Shown here: positions 6,515 to 10,809 of the stretch, piece by piece
How positions within the stretch are numbered: the first letter of the stretch is position 1
How the letters are laid out: each line of letters begins with the position of its first letter
Origin: Candidatus Latescibacterota bacterium
GTDB lineage: Bacteria; JAAXHH01; JACQVL01
DNA: 10,809 bases
Direction: 5' to 3'
Assembly (NCBI GenBank): GCA_016209865.1
Contig: JACQVL010000087.1
Location: 1 to 10,809, forward strand
Program-made: the position numbers and the translations under genes
The notes under the pieces: model-generated
The model's input: the letters and a program-made list of their open reading frames with translations, nothing else
Told to the model about the DNA's origin: nothing
Database searches by the model: none

Positions 6515-6530
6515 AGCGACGAGTGACGAG
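6515..6530. repeat. Short AGTGACG heptamer repeat
   Basis: Two heptamers (AGCGACG, AGTGACG) plus AG lie in the divergent gap between the ThuA (-) and ABC transporter (+) genes. The same heptamer forms the longer run at 10653-10680. No inverted arm is visible. The rest of the gap (6419-6592) holds only weak promoter-like words. Confidence 0.5.
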
Positions 6531-6549
6531 GAAAAATATCAGAATTTGC

Positions 6550-6577
6550 TTGCGCAAATGTGAGACGGTGTTATATA
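6550..6577 (+). promoter_or_regulatory. Candidate promoter giving a nearly leaderless ABC transporter mRNA
   Basis: TTGCGC (6550-6555) and TATATA (6572-6577) are spaced 16 nt, a plausible sigma-70 arrangement with a weak -35. Transcription would begin near 6584, about 9 nt before the ATG at 6593. This would explain why that gene, unlike its neighbours, has no Shine-Dalgarno. Confidence 0.3.
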
Positions 6578-6592
6578 CATGTATTGAGACTT

Positions 6593-8824
6593 ATGGATAC
6601 GCAGCCGATCATCCTCGCGTCGACTCCTGACGTTCCTCCCCTCATCCGGGATCGGATGAAGGCGGCCAACGTCGACGGACAGCCGGTGCTGCTGGCGGTC
6701 GAGGGCGACCTGAACGAGCACGGCCAGCTTACCCCCGTCTGGCTGATCGTCATGCCCGACCGGGTGGTGTCCGTGCCCGCTGCGCAGGCCGACCCGATCA
6801 TCGGGCCGTTCACCTTCGGGCAGACGGAGGAGTTCCGTCTCCGGGGCACGGTCGGGAGCTCCTCCCTGCAAGCCATGGTCGATGGCCTCCACATCGACCT
6901 GATCCGGTTCACCAACACCCATCGGGAACGGTTCCAGCGGGTGCTCACCCAGTTGAAGCTCCTGAAAGAGAACCAGGCGCTGCAACCGCAACCGTTGACC
7001 GACCCGGACCCGCGATTCTGCCAGACGTGCGGGCTGATCCTCCCCTCCCCCAATTCGCCCTGTCCCCGCTGCGTCAAGCAGGGGGCGATCCTGCGCCGGA
7101 CCCTCCGGATGCTGCGCGGGTCGATCCTCTGGGTGCTGGTGCTCGTCGGCCTGATGGTCGCCGGGATCGGCCTCGACCTGCTCCCGCCCTTCCTGATGCG
7201 GATCTTAGTGGACGATGTGCTGACGAGCAAGAAACACACGAACTGGCTGCTCTGGCTCGTCCTCGGCCTGGCGGGCGCCTCCCTCCTGCGCGCCGCCGTC
7301 AACATCCTCATCGGCCGGCTGTCGACGTTCATCGGGACGCGGATCACCTACGACGTCCGACGGCAACTGTTCGACAAACTCCAGCAGATGTCCGTGGATT
7401 ACTACGACCGGATGGAGGTCGGCCGGCTGATGACCCGGTGTCTATCCGACGTCGACCAGCTCCAGGGGTTCGTCAACCAGGCGGCGCAGGGCTTCCTGAT
7501 CAACATTTTGCTCATCGTGTCCATCGGTGGGATGATGTTCTCCTTGAACCCCCGACTGGCGGTGTATGTCCTCATCCCCATCCCGTTCGTCATCGGGGGG
7601 ACGGTCTTCTTCTGGAAGCGCATCTACCCGAAATACTTCAAACTGTCGGACAGCCAGTCGAAGCTGACGTCCGCCCTCAACAGCATCCTGTCGGGCATCC
7701 GGCTCGTCAAGGCGTTCGCCCAAGAGGAGCGGGAAGCCCGGCGGTTCACCCACCATAACGAGTACGCGCGTGATGCACGTCGCCGGGTGGAGATGAGCGC
7801 GGGGACGTTCTCCCCGCTGATGGCGTTCGTCTTCGGCCTGGGCGGGCTGATCATCTGGTACGTGGGCGGGCGGGATGTGCTCGGCAATAAGATTAGCTTA
7901 GGGACACTGATGATGTTCTTAGGCTACTTAGGCATGTTCTACGGGCCGCTGTCCAACCTGACGCAGCTCTCCAACTGGCTGACCTCGTTCATGACCTCCA
8001 GCCAGCGGGTGTTCGAGATCCTGGACACCGACCCAGGACTCCACGACAACCCGAAGGCCGTCAAGATGCCCGCCCTCCGAGGGGAGATCGAATTCGACCA
8101 TATCGTGTTCGGGTACGACCCGTACAACGCGGTCATCAAGGACGTCAGCTTTACGATTGAAGCCGGTCGGATGATCGGGATCGTCGGCCGGAGCGGGAGC
8201 GGGAAATCCACCCTCATCAACCTGCTCTGCCGGTTCTACGACGTGCAGGAAGGAGCGGTGCGCATCGACGGGGTGGACGTCCGGAACATCCGGCGGGAGG
8301 ATTTGCACCGGCACATCGGCCTGGTTCTCCAGGAGCCGTTCCTGTTCCGGGCGAGCGTGGCGGAGAACATCGCGTACGGCAAACCGGACGCGACGTTCGA
8401 GGAGATCATGAACGCGGCCAAAGCGGCCAACGCGCACGACTTCATCATGCGCCTGCCCGCCGGGTACGACACCCGCTTGGGCGAACGCGGGGCCGGGCTG
8501 TCCGGGGGGGAACGCCAGCGGGTGAGCATCGCCCGGGCGCTCCTGTGCAACCCGGCCATCCTCATCCTCGACGAGGCGACGTCGAGCGTCGATACGGAAT
8601 CGGAACAGCAGATCCAGGAGGCGCTCACCGTGCTGTGCAAGGGACGGACGACGATCGCCATCGCCCATCGGCTGTCCACCCTCCGGGGCGCGGACTGCAT
8701 CTACGTCATCGACAACGGCCGGTTAGCGGAATTCGGGAGCCACACGGAGTTGATGCGGCAGGAAGGCATCTACCACCGCCTCGTCCAGATTCAGACGCAA
8801 TTGGCGTCGCTGGAAACGCAGTAA
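6593..8824 (+). CDS. ABC exporter half-transporter with N-terminal sensor-like domain and zinc ribbon
   Basis: This 743-residue fused permease/ATPase belongs to the exporter (MsbA/MDR-like) type. Residues 1-130 are a soluble domain of beta-rich character (PVLLAVEGDL, VWLIVMPDRVVSV, FTFGQTEEFRLRG) reminiscent of PH-like domains. A zinc ribbon follows, CxxC-10-CxxC at Cys143, 146, 157 and 160. The six-helix transmembrane domain spans about 175-465. The ATPase has Walker A GRSGSGKST (532-540), Q-loop Gln580, signature LSGGE (636-640), Walker B ILILDE (656-661) and switch His692, so it should be active as a homodimer. The 130-residue N-domain plus ribbon is absent from ordinary members. Together with the DUF1854 gene downstream, this matches the 'cyanophycin metabolism-associated' ABC transporter family, as far as I recall. 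The substrate is unknown and no cyanophycin gene is here. I chose ATG 6593; GTG 6560 is in frame, but neither start has a clear Shine-Dalgarno. Confidence 0.9.
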   Translation: MDTQPIILASTPDVPPLIRDRMKAANVDGQPVLLAVEGDLNEHGQLTPVWLIVMPDRVVSVPAAQADPIIGPFTFGQTEEFRLRGTVGSSSLQAMVDGLHIDLIRFTNTHRERFQRVLTQLKLLKENQALQPQPLTDPDPRFCQTCGLILPSPNSPCPRCVKQGAILRRTLRMLRGSILWVLVLVGLMVAGIGLDLLPPFLMRILVDDVLTSKKHTNWLLWLVLGLAGASLLRAAVNILIGRLSTFIGTRITYDVRRQLFDKLQQMSVDYYDRMEVGRLMTRCLSDVDQLQGFVNQAAQGFLINILLIVSIGGMMFSLNPRLAVYVLIPIPFVIGGTVFFWKRIYPKYFKLSDSQSKLTSALNSILSGIRLVKAFAQEEREARRFTHHNEYARDARRRVEMSAGTFSPLMAFVFGLGGLIIWYVGGRDVLGNKISLGTLMMFLGYLGMFYGPLSNLTQLSNWLTSFMTSSQRVFEILDTDPGLHDNPKAVKMPALRGEIEFDHIVFGYDPYNAVIKDVSFTIEAGRMIGIVGRSGSGKSTLINLLCRFYDVQEGAVRIDGVDVRNIRREDLHRHIGLVLQEPFLFRASVAENIAYGKPDATFEEIMNAAKAANAHDFIMRLPAGYDTRLGERGAGLSGGERQRVSIARALLCNPAILILDEATSSVDTESEQQIQEALTVLCKGRTTIAIAHRLSTLRGADCIYVIDNGRLAEFGSHTELMRQEGIYHRLVQIQTQLASLETQ

Positions 8825-8833
8825 AGGCAGGGG

Positions 8834-8950
8834 TCAGGGGTCGGGGGTCAGGGGTCAGGAAAACCAGAAAGAGCAAAGGACAAAGTCGAAGGTTAGAAGG
8901 TCGTAAACCTGACCTGCGACCCATTTCTTTCCCTGACCCCCGACCCCTGA
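8834..8950. repeat. Perfect 20-bp inverted repeat with GGTCAGG heptamers
   Basis: The arms 8834-8853 and 8931-8950 are exact reverse complements over 20 bp and consist of heptamers of the form TCAGGGG/TCGGGGG. The left array continues for one more unit to 8859. The 77-nt centre contains a smaller stem (AGGTC 8898-8902 with GACCT 8911-8915). The element fills the gap between the ABC transporter stop and the DUF1854 gene and ends directly at that gene's AAGGA. Confidence 0.9.
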
Positions 8951-8960
8951 AAGGATTCCC

Positions 8961-9509
8961 ATGTCATCCAACCAAGCCCCAGACACCCGCTCCTCCATCG
9001 CCATCCGCATCCTCACCCCGGACAACTGCAAAATCTTCACCGGGGTGTTCAGTCTGCTCCACGCGTATGTCGAAGGCGACGACATCGGGCTGTACCGGGG
9101 GATTTACGCGGTGATGGCGTTCCCCGTCTCCGCGCCCGATCATTACATTTCGCTCCGGTATATGGATACGAGCGGGGTGGAACACGAGCTCGGGGTGATC
9201 ATCGACCCCAAAGTCTTCCCGCAGGACGCGCAGGGCCTGCTCCGGGAGTCGCTCGCCCGGCATTACTTCGAGAACCAGATCGTCCGCATCTACGGGGTGG
9301 AATGGAAATATGGCCTGCTGTTCTTCGACGTGGAGACGGCGCAGGGACGGAAACAGTTCCAGATGCGCTGGCAGGTCGACCGCGCCCAGGATTACGGGGA
9401 GCACAGCAAGGTGCTCTTAGACGTGCTCGACAACCGGTTCATCATCCCCGACCTCCGCGACCTTCCCCGTCAGGATCGGGAGCGGCTGACGCGGTATATT
9501 TATTGGTGA
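8961..9509 (+). CDS. DUF1854 domain-containing protein, partner of the ABC transporter
   Basis: This 182-residue soluble protein matches the DUF1854 family. Family stretches visible are an N-terminal strand region (IRILTPDNCKIF), AFPVSAPDHYISLRYMD (53-69), a small LPxxA/LL helix equivalent (FPQDAQGLLRESLARHYF, 86-103), a strand-rich middle and IIPDLRDLPRQDRERLTRYI (161-180). The family is best known as a small gene next to an ABC exporter of the type found here, in loci annotated in Burkholderiales as cyanophycin-associated; this is recalled, not searched. There is no signal peptide or membrane helix. AAGGA (8951-8955) lies 5 nt before the ATG. It is the second gene of the pair, 136 nt after the transporter, the gap being an inverted-repeat element. 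It may regulate or complete the transporter at the cytosolic face. Its last 10 bp overlap the end of the opposing oxidoreductase gene. Confidence 0.88.
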   Translation: MSSNQAPDTRSSIAIRILTPDNCKIFTGVFSLLHAYVEGDDIGLYRGIYAVMAFPVSAPDHYISLRYMDTSGVEHELGVIIDPKVFPQDAQGLLRESLARHYFENQIVRIYGVEWKYGLLFFDVETAQGRKQFQMRWQVDRAQDYGEHSKVLLDVLDNRFIIPDLRDLPRQDRERLTRYIYW

Positions 9510-10633
9510 CGCCGCTTCATCGCCTCCGCGATGTCTTTATGCCGCATCCCCTGCCGCCGCATCTCGCCGTACGCCGCCCGGTCGTCCGGCTCCATCGCTA
9601 AGAACGCCCGGATGTCGTACGCCCCCGGCTCGACCACCGGAATCTTCCCCTCGTCCCACATCAGGTCGATCGGATACCCCTGTTCCTGCATCGGCATCCG
9701 AACGACCTCGTGGTCACGGGCCGATTGATACAGCGCCATCAGAATCTCGACCGTCTGCCGCGCCTGACGGGCTTCTCCACGATGTCCGGTCGCGCCCTCG
9801 ACCCAGGAGACGAGTCCTTGCGCCTGCAACACCCAGGCGTCGTCGTAGCCGGTCTCGACCGTTACCCAGCCCGTCGTGCTCCCGTTCACGTACCGGACGG
9901 CCTGAGAGGTCGTCTCCAGCACCCCGTCCATGCCGCGGACCTGGTAATCATCGACCGACCATTCCGGCGTCAGGTCCGACTGGATGAGCGCCTGCGCGCC
10001 CGTCTTGAACCGGATCACCCCCAGACAGCGGTCCTCGATCCGGACTTCCCGCTCGAACCGGTCGGTCTTGCGCTCCACCGCGCCCATCACCCACTCCGTC
10101 TCCGGGTCGCCCAACAGGTACCGGATGGCGTCCACGACGTGCGTCCCGCAGTTGAGCAGTCCCTCCCCCGTCTTCGCCGTGACCATCTGCGGCGTCCCGA
10201 TGACCCCCTCCTGGATCAGCTCCCGCGCCTTCGTCCAGGAGTGGAAGAACCGGCGCTGGTGGCCGATGACCAGCCTGACACCCCGATCCTCGCACGTCCT
10301 GATCATTCGATCTGCCGATGCCAGACCCACCGTCATCGGCTTCTCGCAGAGGATGGCCTTCGGCCGGTAGGCCGCCGCCGCGACCGTCTGCGGCTCGTGG
10401 AGGAGATGCCAGGTGCAGACGCTGACGAAATCCAGTCGCTCCCGGTCGAGCATCTCCCGGACATCGCTGTACGCGGTGGGAATGTTGAACTCCTGCTGGG
10501 CGGCCGTCCGAACCCGCTCGTTGGGCTCGGTGATCGCCACGACGTCGACGGATTCGACCCCGCGATACCCGATTACATGATGCCGGCCGATTTGTCCCAT
10601 TCCGATCACCCCGGCCCGATACCGTGCTGACAT
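9500..10633 (-). CDS. Gfo/Idh/MocA family NAD(P)-dependent oxidoreductase
   Basis: This 377-residue protein has an N-terminal Rossmann domain with GVIGMGQIG (8-16), an acidic end of strand 2 (AITEPNERV, 34-41), the signature CEKPM (96-100) and GHQRRF (124-129). It also has the substrate-side motif GTHVVDAIRYL (163-173), with His165 and Asp168 in the usual catalytic positions. The C-terminal alpha/beta domain follows. Members oxidise or reduce sugars, inositols or sugar derivatives in the cytosol; the substrate here is not evident. ATG 10633 is preceded by AGGAGG with a short 4-nt spacing; upstream in-frame codons are repeat sequence. The last 30 residues (MEPDDRAAYGEMRR... KDIAEAMKRRHQ) form a charged helical tail resembling half of a helix-turn-helix. 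It is transcribed toward the DUF1854 gene and overlaps its end by 10 bp. Confidence 0.92.
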   Translation of the reverse strand: MSARYRAGVIGMGQIGRHHVIGYRGVESVDVVAITEPNERVRTAAQQEFNIPTAYSDVREMLDRERLDFVSVCTWHLLHEPQTVAAAAYRPKAILCEKPMTVGLASADRMIRTCEDRGVRLVIGHQRRFFHSWTKARELIQEGVIGTPQMVTAKTGEGLLNCGTHVVDAIRYLLGDPETEWVMGAVERKTDRFEREVRIEDRCLGVIRFKTGAQALIQSDLTPEWSVDDYQVRGMDGVLETTSQAVRYVNGSTTGWVTVETGYDDAWVLQAQGLVSWVEGATGHRGEARQARQTVEILMALYQSARDHEVVRMPMQEQGYPIDLMWDEGKIPVVEPGAYDIRAFLAMEPDDRAAYGEMRRQGMRHKDIAEAMKRRHQ

Positions 10634-10652
10634 GAGACCTCCTGGAAAGAGC

Positions 10653-10687
10653 AGTGACGAGTGACAAGTGACGAGTGACGAGTTAAC
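10653..10687. repeat. AGTGACG heptamer tandem repeat
   Basis: Four heptamers (AGTGACG, AGTGACA, AGTGACG, AGTGACG) and a degenerate fifth (AGTTAAC) lie in the leader of the Gfo/Idh/MocA gene, 20 nt from its start. No inverted partner is seen before the window ends. The same unit occurs at 6515-6530. Confidence 0.8.
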
Positions 10688-10715
10688 CAACATGTCTCAT
10701 TGTTTGTATTTTGTC

Positions 10716-10735
10716 ATTCCCGCGCAATCGGGAAT
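10716..10735. repeat. dRS3-like palindrome ATTCCC-N8-GGGAAT
   Basis: ATTCCC (10716-10721) and GGGAAT (10730-10735) are separated by GCGCAATC, and an extra C:G pair extends the stem. This fits the pattern ATTCCC-N8-GGGAAT of the Neisseria dRS3 repeat. Similar GTCATTCCCGC...GGGAATCC words are dispersed in many unrelated bacterial genomes, so this is probably one copy of such a family. Confidence 0.6.
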
Positions 10736-10745
10736 CCATTAGCGA

Positions 10746-10773
10746 ATTAATCACCATTCCCTCACCCTGTCAA
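10746..10773 (-). promoter_or_regulatory. Candidate sigma-70 promoter for the Gfo/Idh/MocA gene
   Basis: On the minus strand, a perfect TTGACA (complement of 10768-10773) is followed after 16 nt by ATTAAT (complement of 10746-10751, 4 of 6 to consensus). Transcription would start near 10739, giving a leader of about 105 nt that contains the palindrome and the heptamer repeat. No gene is seen from 10634 to the window end. Confidence 0.4.
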
Positions 10774-10809
10774 TCATAAATCGGCCTCCCTCTCCCTTTC
10801 ATCTTGACC

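Noticed and set aside
8834-8950. Insertion sequence remnant with terminal inverted repeats
   Set aside because: No transposase coding or target duplication is visible, and the arms are internally tandem, unlike ordinary IS ends.
10653-10687. Tandem heptamers as a CRISPR array
   Set aside because: Units are 7 nt with no spacers, and no cas gene is present.

Overview
This is a 10.8-kb stretch of a GC-rich bacterial chromosome. Coding is carried mainly by G/C-ending codons, and strong Shine-Dalgarno sequences (AAGGAG, GGAGGT, AGGAGG) precede almost every gene. It holds nine longer protein genes and one 51-residue zinc-ribbon gene. No rRNA, tRNA, transposase, phage gene or CRISPR array was seen. 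A ThuA-domain protein, a Gfo/Idh/MocA oxidoreductase, a DUF1854/ABC-transporter pair and abundant short tandem intergenic repeats together fit an uncultured, heterotrophic, environmental lineage such as Poribacteria, Planctomycetes, Chloroflexi or a relative. That placement rests on general knowledge of these families and is weak.

Layout. (1) 155-934 (+) encodes a metallo-beta-lactamase-fold hydrolase that meets a DUF6526 membrane protein tail to tail. (2) A minus-strand run reads from right to left: zinc-ribbon protein (4536-4381), a fused large+medium subunit of a B12-dependent diol/glycerol dehydratase (4211-1968), its small subunit (1913-1497), then DUF6526 (1373-936). The two dehydratase genes supply a complete apoenzyme that would convert a 1,2-diol or glycerol to an aldehyde. 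No reactivase, adenosyltransferase, aldehyde dehydrogenase, microcompartment shell gene or cobalamin riboswitch is visible here. (3) A 406-nt gap precedes a secreted TPR protein (4943-5635, +), which converges on a ThuA-domain protein (6405-5773, -). (4) An ABC exporter half-transporter with an unusual N-terminal domain and zinc ribbon (6593-8824, +) is followed by a DUF1854 protein (8961-9509, +). This two-gene arrangement is known from cyanophycin-associated loci elsewhere. (5) A Gfo/Idh/MocA oxidoreductase (10633-9500, -) overlaps the end of the DUF1854 gene by 10 bp.

The most distinctive feature is non-coding. Nearly every gap between genes carries a different short tandem repeat with a 7- or 8-nt unit. 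In at least four gaps (58-135, 1390-1497, 4242-4375, 8834-8950) the tandem array is matched by an inverted copy, so the whole gap could fold as one long stem-loop. The element often runs right up to a Shine-Dalgarno or a stop codon. The proteins are recognisable. The points most worth checking are these repeat elements, an apparent loss of a substrate-pocket glutamine in the dehydratase, an Asp-to-Gly change in the metal motif of the MBL protein, and a strong context bias of TTA leucine codons.
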